This document shows positions 54,396 through 62,543 of a stretch of 64,000 nucleotides of DNA, one piece after another; the stretch's first letter is position 1; each line of letters starts with the position of its first letter. Origin of the DNA: Solwaraspora sp. WMMA2056 (GTDB lineage Bacteria; Actinomycetota; Actinomycetes; Mycobacteriales; Micromonosporaceae). The stretch is from NCBI RefSeq assembly GCF_030345095.1, contig NZ_CP128360.1:1798001-1862000 (forward strand). Direction: 5' to 3'. The position numbers and the translations under genes were made by a program. The notes beneath the pieces were generated by a model. The model ran no database searches. It was given only the letters and a program-made list of their open reading frames with translations, and had not been told where the DNA came from.

Positions 54396-54749
54396 ATGAG
54401 CAATCTACCCAAACGTGCCCATCCGCCGTGGTGCCTGCGCGGCTCCGACTGCGCCACCACACCCGAGAGCCCAGCCTGGCACTCCTCCCGGCTCCTCCGA
54501 GTGCCCGCAGCCGAGCACTCCTGCGTCGACATCGCGGTCGGCCGCTGGCAGCTCGACTCTGCCCAGCTGTCCCAGGCGCTGGCGGGTGGCGTACTGCTGG
54601 AGTTCCGGCTCGGTGACGACGTCGACCAGTGGCCGGTCGACCGGGCGCAGGCACTTGCCCTGACCGGGATCATCCCGCGACTGCTGCGCGGCGACGCGGC
54701 AACACCACTGCGCGGCGACGGGGCAACCCCGTACCGGTGGGCCGCCTGA
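54396..54749 (+). CDS. DUF6907-like small protein, 117 aa
   Basis: Begins MSNLPKRAHPPWCLRGSDC, a Cys/His-containing start like DUF6907 proteins, followed by a His (WHSS), VDIAVGRWQLD and an LEFRL strand. Function is unknown. GGGAGAGG lies ten bases before the ATG at 54396. It is divergent from the minimal GntR gene. The C-terminal tail carries two short RGDAATPLRGDGATP repeats. Confidence 0.65.
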   Translation: MSNLPKRAHPPWCLRGSDCATTPESPAWHSSRLLRVPAAEHSCVDIAVGRWQLDSAQLSQALAGGVLLEFRLGDDVDQWPVDRAQALALTGIIPRLLRGDAATPLRGDGATPYRWAA

Positions 54750-54773
54750 CCTCGCCGGAGCGGGCGGGGCGGA

Positions 54774-54787
54774 TAGGCTGGTAGGCA
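54774..54787 (+). promoter_or_regulatory. -10 box before the mfd leader ORF
   Basis: TAGGCT (54774-54779) is followed seven bases later by the ATG at 54787, so the transcript should start at or beside that codon. mfd begins 101 bases further on. Confidence 0.5.
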
Positions 54788-54885
54788 TGACCCCCCGCCC
54801 GGACCGGGCGCGGGGTTGTCGTCGCGTGTGCGCCCCGGGCGTGCACCGCCGCACAGCAAGGCGTATCCCACCGCGAAGGTTGTGA
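54787..54885 (+). CDS. Possible leaderless 32-aa leader peptide of mfd
   Basis: ATG at 54787 opens a 32-codon frame rich in Arg (about 12 of 32: MTPRPDRARGCRRVC...), ending with TGA at 54883-54885, two bases before the mfd ATG at 54888. The -10 box TAGGCT lies seven bases upstream, so the ATG would be at the 5' end of the message. A CCCCGCCCG/CGGGCGCGGGG hairpin lies in its first codons. Translation of this frame could couple to mfd. Confidence 0.35.
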   Translation: MTPRPDRARGCRRVCAPGVHRRTARRIPPRRL

Positions 54886-54887
54886 TC

Positions 54888-57800
54888 ATGACCGCGCTCG
54901 CCGGCCTGCTCAGCGCCGCTCTCGCCGATCCCGCCCTGACCCGGGTACGGGACCTGGCCAAGGTTGCCACGCCAGACAAGGACGGGCTGGACGTCACCGC
55001 GCCGCCGGCGCTGCGCCCGTTCACGGTCGCGGCGGTGGCGGCACAAACAACCGCCGGCGGCGCGGGACGGCCGGTGCTGGCGGTCACCGCGACCAGCCGG
55101 GAGGCCGACGACCTGGCCGCCGCCCTCGGTGACCTGCTGCCGGCCGGTCAGGTGGCGGTCTTCCCCAGCTGGGAGACGTTGCCGCACGAGCGGCTGTCAC
55201 CACGATCGGACACCGTCGGGCGGCGGCTCGCCGTGCTGCGCCGGCTGGCGCACCCCGACGCCGACACCGGCCCGACGGCCAGCGGTGACGCCACCGGGCA
55301 AGGGCCATTGCGGGTGGTCGTGGCACCGGTCCGCTCGGTACTGCAGCCGCAGCTCAAAGGGCTCGGCGACCTGGCGCCCGTCCAGCTGAGCCCGGGCGGC
55401 GAGGCCAGCCTGGAGGAGACCGTCGACCGGCTGGTCGGCATGGCGTACGCGCGGGTCGACCTGGTCACCAAGCGCGGGGAGTTCGCGGTACGCGGCGGCA
55501 TCCTGGACGTGTTCCCGCCGACCGACGAGCACCCGTCCCGGGTCGAGTTCTGGGGCGACGACGTCGAGGAGATCCGTACCTTCGCCGTCGCCGACCAGCG
55601 CACCATCGAAGCCGTCGACCAGCTGTGGGCGCCGCCGTGCCGGGAGTTGCTGCTCACCGAGCCGGTGCGGCAGCGGGCCGCCGAGCTGGCGCAGCAGCAC
55701 CCCGAACTCGGTGAGATCCTGGACAAGCTGGCCGAGGGCATCCCGGTCGAAGGCATGGAGTCCCTCGCCCCGGCCCTGCTCGACGGCACCGACAGCATGG
55801 AGCTGCTGCTGCACTGCATGCCGGCCGACACCCACGTACTGCTCTGCGACCCGGAGCGGATCCGCACCCGGGCGCACGATCTGGTCCGTACCTCGGCGGA
55901 GTTTCTCGAAGCCAGCTGGGCTGCGGCCGCCGTCGGTGGCCAGGCCCCGATCGACCTGGGCGCGGCCGCCTTCCGCACCCTAGCCGAGGTACGCGCGGTG
56001 GCCGCCACGCTCGACCAGCCGTGGTGGACGCTGTCCCCGTTCGGCCTGGCCGAAGCCGACGCCGGAGCCGACGCCGCGACCGACACCGCAGGCGTGCAGC
56101 CGTGGGAGGACGCACCGGCTCCGGTGAGCGTGAGTCCGGACGCCGGGGACGCGGTGGCGTTGGCCGCCGTTCCAGCGCCGTTGTACCACGGGGAGACCGC
56201 GCGGGTCGTCGACGACCTGCTGCGGTGGACCGGTGACGGCTGGTCGGTGGTGCTGGTCTTCGAGGGGCACGGGCCGGCGCAGCGCTCGGTCAGTGTGCTG
56301 CGTGACGCCGGGCTCGGCGCGACCCTCACCGACACCGTGCCGGACGCGCCGAAAGCCGGTGAGCTGGTCGTCACCTGCGGCCGGGTCGGCAACGGTTTCC
56401 TCGCCGAACGGGCCCGGCTGGCGATCGTCACCGGCGCCGACATCAGCGGCGGCCGGGGCGCGTCCACCAAGGACATGCGGAAGATGCCGAGCCGTCGGCG
56501 CAACACCATCGACCCGTTGGAGCTGCGCGCCGGCGACCACGTGGTGCACGAGCAGCACGGCATCGGCCGCTACGTCGAGCTGGTGCAACGCAAGGTCAAC
56601 GGCGCCGACCGGGAGTACCTGGTCATCGAGTACGCCCCGGCGAAGCGTGGCCAGCCCGGCGACCGGCTGTTCGTGCCGACCGACCAGCTCGACCAGTTGT
56701 CCCGCTACGTCGGCGGTGAGCAGCCGACGCTGCACAAGATGGGCGGCTCGGAGTGGCAGAAGGCCAAGGCGCGGGCCCGCAAGGCGGTCCGGGAGATCGC
56801 CGCCCAGCTGATCCAGTTGTACGCGGCCCGCAAGGCCGCCAAGGGGCACGCCTTCGGGCCGGACACCCCGTGGCAGCGGGAGCTGGAGGACGCCTTCCCG
56901 TACACCGAGACGCCGGACCAGTTGGCGGCGATCGACGAGGTCAAGGGCGACATGCAGCAGTCGACCCCGATGGACCGGCTGATCTGCGGCGACGTCGGTT
57001 ACGGCAAGACCGAGATCGCGGTACGGGCGGCGTTCAAGGCGGTGCAGGACGGTAAGCAGGTGGCGGTGCTGGTGCCGACGACGCTGCTCGCCCAGCAGCA
57101 CTACAACACGTTCGCCGAGCGGATGGCCCAGTTCCCGGTGCAGATCCGGCAGCTGTCGCGGTTCCAGACCGCGAAGGAGACCGAGCAGACGCTGCACGCT
57201 GCCGCCGACGGCACCGCCGACATCGTCATCGGCACCCACCGGCTGCTGCAGTCGGCCACCCGCTTCAAGCAGCTGGGGCTGGTGATCGTCGACGAGGAGC
57301 AGCGGTTCGGGGTGGAGCACAAGGAGCACCTGAAGTCGCTGCGTACCTCGGTCGACGTGCTGACCATGTCGGCGACGCCGATCCCCCGGACCCTGGAGAT
57401 GGCGATCACCGGCATCCGGGAGATGTCGACGATCGCCACCCCGCCGGAGGAGCGTCACCCGGTGCTGACCGCCGTCGGCGCGTACGACGACAAGCAGGTC
57501 GCCGCCGCGATCCACCGCGAGCTGCTCCGCGACGGCCAGGTCTTCTACCTGCACAACCGGGTCGAGTCGATCGACAAGGCGGCGCGGCGGCTGCGCGAGC
57601 TGGTGCCGGAGGCGCGGGTCGCGGTGGCGCACGGCCAGATGGGTGAGGACGCCCTGGAGAAGGTGATGGTCGGCTTCTGGGAGAAGGAGTTCGACGTCCT
57701 GGTCTGCACCACGATCGTCGAGTCGGGCATCGACATCCCGAACGCGAACACGCTGATCGTGGAGCGGGCCGACCTGCTCGGCCTGGCCCAGCTGCACCAG

Positions 57801-58619
57801 ATCCGGGGCCGGGTCGGCCGGGGCCGGGAGCGGGCGTACGCCTACTTCCTCTACCCACGGGAGAAGCCGCTGACCGAGCACGCCCACGAGCGGCTGGCCA
57901 CCATCGCGCAGCACACCGAGCTGGGGGCCGGCATGTACGTGGCGATGAAGGACCTGGAGATCCGGGGTGCCGGCAACCTGCTCGGCGGCGAACAGTCCGG
58001 CCACATCGAGGGTGTCGGCTTCGACCTGTACGTGCGGATGGTCGGCGAGGCGGTGCAGAACTTCAAGGGGGAGACGCCCGACGACGCCGAAACCGCCGAG
58101 GTCAAGGTCGACCTGCCGGTGGACGCGCACCTGCCGCACGACTACATCGGGGTGGAACGGCTGCGTCTGGAGATGTACCGCAAACTCGCCGGGGCCCGTG
58201 ACGCCGCCGCCCTGCAGGAGATCGTCGCCGAGATGACCGACCGGTACGGCGAACCACCGGAGCAGGTCGGCAACCTGGTGGCGGTGGCCCGGTTCCGGCT
58301 GCTGGCCAAGGCGTACGGGCTGACCGACGTGTCGATGCAGGGCAAGCATGTCCGGTTCGCCCCGCTGGTGCTGCCCGACTCGAAGCAGCTGCGGCTCAAG
58401 CGCTACCACCCGGACGCGGTCTACAAGTCGGCCGCCGACCAGGTCAGCGTGCCCCGGCCGACGACCCGGCGGATCGGCGGGGACCCGCTGCGCGACCAGG
58501 CGCTGCTGGACTGGTGTGCCCAGCTGCTGCGCGATCTGCTCGGCGATCCGCCGACCACGGGTGGCGTACCGTCGACGGACAGTGCCCGGGTCGGTGCACC
58601 GGCCGGCAGGGGTGCGTGA
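54888..58619 (+). CDS. mfd: Transcription-repair coupling factor
   Basis: 1243 residues. The UvrB-like N-terminal domains (about 1-470) include FPSWETLPHERLSP and VRGGILDVFPP. The RNA-polymerase interaction domain contains GDHVVHEQHGIGRY. The RecG-like motor has Walker A GDVGYGKTE, DEEQRFG (DExQ), SATPIPRTL, VESGIDIPN and QIRGRVGRG. The C-terminal TRCF domain (YIGVERLRLEMYRK) holds the autoinhibitory contact. It removes stalled polymerase and recruits excision repair. ATG at 54888 has GAAGG nine bases upstream. Confidence 0.97.
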   Translation: MTALAGLLSAALADPALTRVRDLAKVATPDKDGLDVTAPPALRPFTVAAVAAQTTAGGAGRPVLAVTATSREADDLAAALGDLLPAGQVAVFPSWETLPHERLSPRSDTVGRRLAVLRRLAHPDADTGPTASGDATGQGPLRVVVAPVRSVLQPQLKGLGDLAPVQLSPGGEASLEETVDRLVGMAYARVDLVTKRGEFAVRGGILDVFPPTDEHPSRVEFWGDDVEEIRTFAVADQRTIEAVDQLWAPPCRELLLTEPVRQRAAELAQQHPELGEILDKLAEGIPVEGMESLAPALLDGTDSMELLLHCMPADTHVLLCDPERIRTRAHDLVRTSAEFLEASWAAAAVGGQAPIDLGAAAFRTLAEVRAVAATLDQPWWTLSPFGLAEADAGADAATDTAGVQPWEDAPAPVSVSPDAGDAVALAAVPAPLYHGETARVVDDLLRWTGDGWSVVLVFEGHGPAQRSVSVLRDAGLGATLTDTVPDAPKAGELVVTCGRVGNGFLAERARLAIVTGADISGGRGASTKDMRKMPSRRRNTIDPLELRAGDHVVHEQHGIGRYVELVQRKVNGADREYLVIEYAPAKRGQPGDRLFVPTDQLDQLSRYVGGEQPTLHKMGGSEWQKAKARARKAVREIAAQLIQLYAARKAAKGHAFGPDTPWQRELEDAFPYTETPDQLAAIDEVKGDMQQSTPMDRLICGDVGYGKTEIAVRAAFKAVQDGKQVAVLVPTTLLAQQHYNTFAERMAQFPVQIRQLSRFQTAKETEQTLHAAADGTADIVIGTHRLLQSATRFKQLGLVIVDEEQRFGVEHKEHLKSLRTSVDVLTMSATPIPRTLEMAITGIREMSTIATPPEERHPVLTAVGAYDDKQVAAAIHRELLRDGQVFYLHNRVESIDKAARRLRELVPEARVAVAHGQMGEDALEKVMVGFWEKEFDVLVCTTIVESGIDIPNANTLIVERADLLGLAQLHQIRGRVGRGRERAYAYFLYPREKPLTEHAHERLATIAQHTELGAGMYVAMKDLEIRGAGNLLGGEQSGHIEGVGFDLYVRMVGEAVQNFKGETPDDAETAEVKVDLPVDAHLPHDYIGVERLRLEMYRKLAGARDAAALQEIVAEMTDRYGEPPEQVGNLVAVARFRLLAKAYGLTDVSMQGKHVRFAPLVLPDSKQLRLKRYHPDAVYKSAADQVSVPRPTTRRIGGDPLRDQALLDWCAQLLRDLLGDPPTTGGVPSTDSARVGAPAGRGA

Positions 58620-58632
58620 GAGAGTGTCGACC

Positions 58633-59334
58633 ATGCAGCGTGTCCGTCGCCTGGCGTCGATCACCGTCATTGCCCTGGTCGGGGTCGCCGCACTGTCCGC
58701 CTGCCGGGCGCAGCCCGGGGTCGCCGCCTACGTCGGCGACGAGCAGTACACCGAGGAGCAGGTGACCCGCCTGGTCGACGAGCTGACCGAGCAGCTCGGC
58801 GGCGACGGTGCCGCCCAGGAGGGTGCCCCGCCGGCGCCGACCCGCCAGCAGATCGTCAGCGCCCTGGTGCTGGCCGACGTCTGCGAACAGCTGGACGTGC
58901 CGGCCGGCGGTCAGCAGATCTCCGCAGAGCAGTACGGCCAGCAGTTCGGCCTGCCGGCCGACTCGGCGTACGTGCAGGCGTCGGCGCAGGCGTGGACCTG
59001 CGTCTCCGGGCTGCAGACCGGCGGCGGGCAGGTGGCGCCGACGCAGGAGGAGCTGCAGGAGCTGGTCGACCGTGGTCGGGCCGCCGGGGTGATCCCGGCC
59101 GAGGTCACCGACGAGGAGGCCGCCAGCCAGCTCGACGGTGACCAGCTGCGCTCGTCACTGGCCGCCCGCGATGCGATCGCCGAGGCGGCCGCCGAGCAGG
59201 ACGTGTCGGTGAACCCGCGCTACCGTCCGCTGGAGTTCCCGGTGCTCAGCTTCCAGTCCGCCCAGGGCAACGTGGTCGCGGTCGGCATCCCGCTGGGCGA
59301 CACCGACTCGGGCACGGTCAGCGAACGGCAGTGA
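58633..59334 (+). CDS. SurA N-terminal-domain-like lipoprotein, 233 aa
   Basis: A lipoprotein with lipobox LSAC, lipidated Cys24. The mature protein resembles the chaperone-type N-terminal domain of SurA/PrsA (AAYVGDEQYTEEQVTRLVDEL, then helical stretches), without any rotamase domain. Its chaperone role is inferred. ATG at 58633 follows GAGAGAG by seven bases; GTG at 58624 is possible. It lies 13 bases after mfd and overlaps mazG, so the three form an operon. lspA, whose product processes lipoproteins, is convergent next door. Confidence 0.83.
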   Translation: MQRVRRLASITVIALVGVAALSACRAQPGVAAYVGDEQYTEEQVTRLVDELTEQLGGDGAAQEGAPPAPTRQQIVSALVLADVCEQLDVPAGGQQISAEQYGQQFGLPADSAYVQASAQAWTCVSGLQTGGGQVAPTQEELQELVDRGRAAGVIPAEVTDEEAASQLDGDQLRSSLAARDAIAEAAAEQDVSVNPRYRPLEFPVLSFQSAQGNVVAVGIPLGDTDSGTVSERQ

Positions 59335-60341
59335 CCGCCCGGGTCGTCCTGCTGGTCACCTCGCCCCGGCTGCCGGCCGGGCTGCTCACGGCACAGGCGT
59401 GGGACACCGTACGCCGGTTTCCGGTCTTCGCCGGTGCGGACAGCGAGTTGACCACGGCGATCAGCGTCGCCGGTGGCTCGCCGGTGACCGCCCCGACGCC
59501 GGAGCCAGCCGAGGAGACGTTGCTGGCGGCGGCCGCCGCGCACGGCACCGCCGTCTGGCTGGCCGGCCCGACCGGTGACGAGGACCTGGCCCGCCGGCTG
59601 GGGCTGCGGCTGGCCCGCGAGCCCGGCCTGGCCGAGCTGGAGTTGATGTACGGCTCCTGGGATCCGCCCGGGGCCCGGCTGCTCGACGCCGTCGAGGTGA
59701 TGGACCGCCTCGCCTCACCCGGCGGCGACCCGTGGAAGCGGCAGCAGACCCACGACTCGCTGGCGCGGTATCTGCTGGAGGAGAGCTACGAGGCGTACGA
59801 CGCGATCGCCGCCGGTGACCTGCCGGCGCTGCGTGACGAGCTGGGTGACGTGCTGCTGCAGGTGGTGCTGCACGCCCGGCTCGCCCAGGAGCTGCCCGAG
59901 GGGGAACGCTGGGACGTCGACGACGTGGCCGGCGGGCTGGTGGCGAAGATGATCCGCCGCAACCCGCACGTCTTCGCCGGTGTGCCGGTCGACGGTGTGG
60001 AAGAGATCGTCGACAACTGGGAGCAGATCAAGGCCGCCGAACGGGCCGCCGCAGGTGCCGCTTCCGGTTCCGGCGCCGGTGACGCCCCGTCACCGATGGA
60101 CGGGATCGTGTACGCCCAGCCGGCGTTGTCGCTGGCCGACAAGGTGCTGCAACGGGCCGGGCGGGCCGGGGTCGACGTACCGCTGCCGGAGCCGGACGCG
60201 GCCGAAGACCCGTCGGCGCGGCTCGGTGCGCAGCTGCTCGCGCTGGTCGCGCAGGCCCGGGCCGACGGCCTGGACGCCGAAGGGGCGTTACGCCGGGCCA
60301 CCCTGGCGTACGTCGCCGCCGTCCGCACCGCCGCCGGCTGA
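59331..60341 (+). CDS. mazG: Nucleoside triphosphate pyrophosphohydrolase MazG
   Basis: 336 residues. The MazG domain begins at about residue 120 (RLLDAVEVMDRL, SPGGDPWKRQQTHDSLARYLLEE). The metal site EExxE plus ExxD is present: LEESYE and RDELGDVLLQVVLHA. The N-terminal ~115 residues are a Rossmann-like extension (ARVVLLVTSPRLPAGLLTAQ) seen in actinobacterial MazG. It hydrolyses aberrant or excess NTPs. The GTG at 59331 overlaps the stop of the lipoprotein gene (GTGA). Its last 54 bases overlap lspA on the opposite strand. Confidence 0.93.
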   Translation: MTARVVLLVTSPRLPAGLLTAQAWDTVRRFPVFAGADSELTTAISVAGGSPVTAPTPEPAEETLLAAAAAHGTAVWLAGPTGDEDLARRLGLRLAREPGLAELELMYGSWDPPGARLLDAVEVMDRLASPGGDPWKRQQTHDSLARYLLEESYEAYDAIAAGDLPALRDELGDVLLQVVLHARLAQELPEGERWDVDDVAGGLVAKMIRRNPHVFAGVPVDGVEEIVDNWEQIKAAERAAAGAASGSGAGDAPSPMDGIVYAQPALSLADKVLQRAGRAGVDVPLPEPDAAEDPSARLGAQLLALVAQARADGLDAEGALRRATLAYVAAVRTAAG

Positions 60342-60929
60342 CGACTCCGCCGCCGCTGACTTCTCGGCGGGGTCGGGGCGCAGCCGGATGCCGCGCAGCT
60401 CCAGGGTCAGGAAGGTGACGACCCCGAAGAAGAGCGCGATGTCGGCGACGTTGCCGATGAACCAGTCAAAGTACGCGATGAAGTCGACGACGTGGCCCTG
60501 CCCGAACGACGGCTCGCGGAACAGCCGGTCCAGCAGGTGGGTGAACGCCCCGCCGAGCACCAGGCCGAGGGCCACCGCCCAGGCGCGGGAGCGGGCCCGC
60601 GCGGCGAACCAGGCGGTGACGCCGACCCCGATCGCGGCGGCGATCGTGAACACCCAGGTGGTGTTCTCGCCCATCGAGAACGCCGCACCCGGGTTGTAGA
60701 TCAACTGGATGCCGAGGGCGTCGCCGATCAGCGGGGTCCGTTCGCCCCGGGTCAGCGTCGCCTCCGCCCACATCTTCGTCAGCTGGTCGACGACGAGCAC
60801 CGTGGCGGCGATGCCGAAGGCGAGCCACGGGGCGCGGCGGGTCCACCGCTGCTGGCGGGGCGCGCGTGCCGCCGTACCGCCGTCGGTCGGTTCGTGGATG
60901 GTCTCGTCGGTGCCGGCCTGCTCGCTCAT
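60288..60929 (-). CDS. lspA: Lipoprotein signal peptidase
   Basis: 213 residues with four membrane segments. Catalytic aspartates are in GGAFTHLLDRLF (about 152-163) and GNVADIALFFG (about 179-189); VVDFIAYFDWFIGN precedes the second. LVVDQLTKMWAE and IQLIYNPGAAFSMGE are family blocks. It cleaves prolipoproteins after diacylglyceryl transfer. The C-terminal ~20 residues are an Ala/Ser/Gly-rich tail encoded antisense to the 3' end of mazG. The ATG at 60929 is followed by a ~35-residue hydrophilic lead. Confidence 0.95.
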   Translation of the reverse strand: MSEQAGTDETIHEPTDGGTAARAPRQQRWTRRAPWLAFGIAATVLVVDQLTKMWAEATLTRGERTPLIGDALGIQLIYNPGAAFSMGENTTWVFTIAAAIGVGVTAWFAARARSRAWAVALGLVLGGAFTHLLDRLFREPSFGQGHVVDFIAYFDWFIGNVADIALFFGVVTFLTLELRGIRLRPDPAEKSAAAESSAGGGADGGDVRQGGPA

Positions 60930-60972
60930 GATCGGTGATTCTCCCACCGCCGCCTGCTTGCCGGGACTCTGG

Positions 60973-61488
60973 TCAGGGCGCGGTGTAGTGGCGGAGCCCG
61001 AGCTTGGTGTAGACGGCGGCCGGCGGGGTACGGGCGACGCGACCGGCGAGGTCCTCGAGGTACCGCCAGGCCCCCGCACCGGTCTTGGCCCGCTCGGCGA
61101 GGACGAAGGGGGCGACGGACTCCCAGACCCGCCGGATGGCGGTGCCGTTCGACCCGATGATCAGTTTCTCGTCGACGATGCCGTGCGCGACCAGCTTCCC
61201 GAGGTCGTCGTAGCGGCCGGCGACCATCCGGACCCGCGTCCGTATCCGGCCTGGCAGTTCGGAGTACGCCACCGGCGGGTCGTACTCCTGGTTCAGCCGG
61301 TCGAGGATGTATTCGCGGGCGTCGAAGAACTCCTCGGTCCGGAACTGGTCGAAGATCTCCAGCACGACCGGTAGCGCGTAGCCGGCGGACGCTGTGCGGT
61401 TCTGCCGGACGGCGAGCACCACGGAGACGGTGAGCGAGGCGACCGAGAGCACGATCGCCGCGAGATTGGTAAGGGTCTCCACCGGCAC
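60973..61488 (-). CDS. Single-pass membrane protein, DUF4760-like, 171 aa
   Basis: One N-terminal membrane segment (about 5-28: LTNLAAIVLSVASLTVSVVL), then a helical cytoplasmic domain (VLEIFDQFRTEEFFDAREYIL, RYDDLGKLVAHGIVDEKLII, RVWESVAPFVLAERA), the layout of DUF4760-like proteins. Function is unknown. The GTG at 61488 lies seven bases downstream of a TAGGCT -10 box (61495-61500, minus strand), so it is probably leaderless. Confidence 0.7.
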   Translation of the reverse strand: MPVETLTNLAAIVLSVASLTVSVVLAVRQNRTASAGYALPVVLEIFDQFRTEEFFDAREYILDRLNQEYDPPVAYSELPGRIRTRVRMVAGRYDDLGKLVAHGIVDEKLIIGSNGTAIRRVWESVAPFVLAERAKTGAGAWRYLEDLAGRVARTPPAAVYTKLGLRHYTAP

Positions 61489-61500
61489 TACTCAAGCCTA
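61488..61500 (-). promoter_or_regulatory. -10 box of the DUF4760-like gene
   Basis: On the minus strand TAGGCT (61500 down to 61495) is followed seven bases later by GTG at 61488, with no ribosome binding site between. Confidence 0.5.
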
Positions 61501-61571
61501 CGTGGACGGTGCAACCGACCTGCCGGACCGGGCCGCTCGGGCACCTGTCCACAACGGCCGACCTGGGAGGC

Positions 61572-62351
61572 TCACGTCGAAGGCGTGTCCCGGTGGCGGA
61601 GGAGCCGTACGGCGCGAGGCAACGCAGCGGTGGCAGCGAGGACGATCACGGTCGCCAGACCTGCGCCGCCGGCATAGGTGACGGCCAGGAACACCATGCG
61701 CTGCGGCGTCTGGGCGCCAGCGGCGGCCAGGGCGAGACCACCGGCGGCGGCGAGCCCGATCGTCGTCCACGCGGACACGACGAGCAGCCGACCGGCCGGC
61801 GGCGGTCGCGTGGCTGCGGATCTGGCCGCAGGCGGCTGCGTACGCCACCATCGGACCAGCCAGACCGCGACGACGGCCGCGCCGACGACGCTGCTCACCC
61901 GCTGCGCCCAGCGATAGCCGGCCGTGCCGAAGTGCGATTCGGCCAGCCAGTCGATGTGCGTGGCACCCCACATGCCGTCGTGGGTGAACGAGTCCCACAG
62001 CACATGGGTCGACGCCCCGAGCGCGAGCGAAGCAACCAGCATCGCCACCCGGTGCGCCGACCTCGGCCGCCGGGGCGCGGGCGGCGGCAGGCGCTCGCGG
62101 AGCGGGGCCGGCGAGATGACAGTCAGGAAGTGGACCAGCAGCCCGTGCCACACGGCGACCGCCAGCAGACCCAGGATCACGTCGACGGTGAGGACACCGA
62201 CGAGCGAGTGGGTCAGTGTCGCGTCCACCGGCAGCGGCAGGAAGTAGGGCAGGTCGGGGACCATGCTCCCGATCACCAGGGCCGAGGGGACCAGCCACGC
62301 CGTCCGGGTCAGCGGCAGTACCGCCGCGACGTGGCTACCCGTGAACGGCAT
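61572..62351 (-). CDS. DUF4184-family membrane protein, 259 aa
   Basis: About six to seven membrane segments. The DUF4184 start MPFTGSHVAAVLPLTR is followed by GSMVPDLPYFLP and a His in TLTHSLVGVL. A later ALGASTHVLWDSFTHDG carries His/Asp residues resembling the metal-binding motif of membrane metal-dependent hydrolases. It may be a membrane-bound phosphatase-like hydrolase; the substrate is unknown. The ATG at 62351 is directly at the family start. It is divergent from the regulator pseudogene. Confidence 0.82.
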   Translation of the reverse strand: MPFTGSHVAAVLPLTRTAWLVPSALVIGSMVPDLPYFLPLPVDATLTHSLVGVLTVDVILGLLAVAVWHGLLVHFLTVISPAPLRERLPPPAPRRPRSAHRVAMLVASLALGASTHVLWDSFTHDGMWGATHIDWLAESHFGTAGYRWAQRVSSVVGAAVVAVWLVRWWRTQPPAARSAATRPPPAGRLLVVSAWTTIGLAAAGGLALAAAGAQTPQRMVFLAVTYAGGAGLATVIVLAATAALPRAVRLLRHRDTPST

Positions 62352-62492
62352 CGCGCCTCGCCTTCTGACCACTCTGGCAGCCGTCGACCAGGTTGGCCGT
62401 ACACCCTGCCGCCACGCTGCGGGACACTACAGGGACGTGTTGCCGGAGGGCATTCCTGATCCACTTCGCGACAGCGGACAGCACTGCGGCGG

Positions 62493-62523
62493 GTGGCGGC
62501 GAGCTGCGCGTGGCGGCGAGCTG
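62493..62523. repeat. 14-base direct repeat upstream of the NB-ARC gene
   Basis: GTGGCGGCGAGCTG occurs at 62493-62506 and 62510-62523, a perfect direct repeat with a 17-base period, just upstream of the -10 candidate TAGCAT (62530-62535). It might be an operator or a chance duplication. Confidence 0.5.
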
Positions 62524-62529
62524 TTGGTC

Positions 62530-62543
62530 TAGCATGTGCCGCG
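62530..62543 (+). promoter_or_regulatory. -10 box of the NB-ARC regulator gene
   Basis: TAGCAT (62530-62535) lies seven bases before the GTG at 62543, giving a leaderless start that fits the family N-terminus better than the overlapping ATG at 62534. Confidence 0.45.

Noticed and set aside
55980-58670. 896-codon minus-strand frame over mfd
   Set aside because: Antisense of conserved mfd domains, with shadow-type composition.
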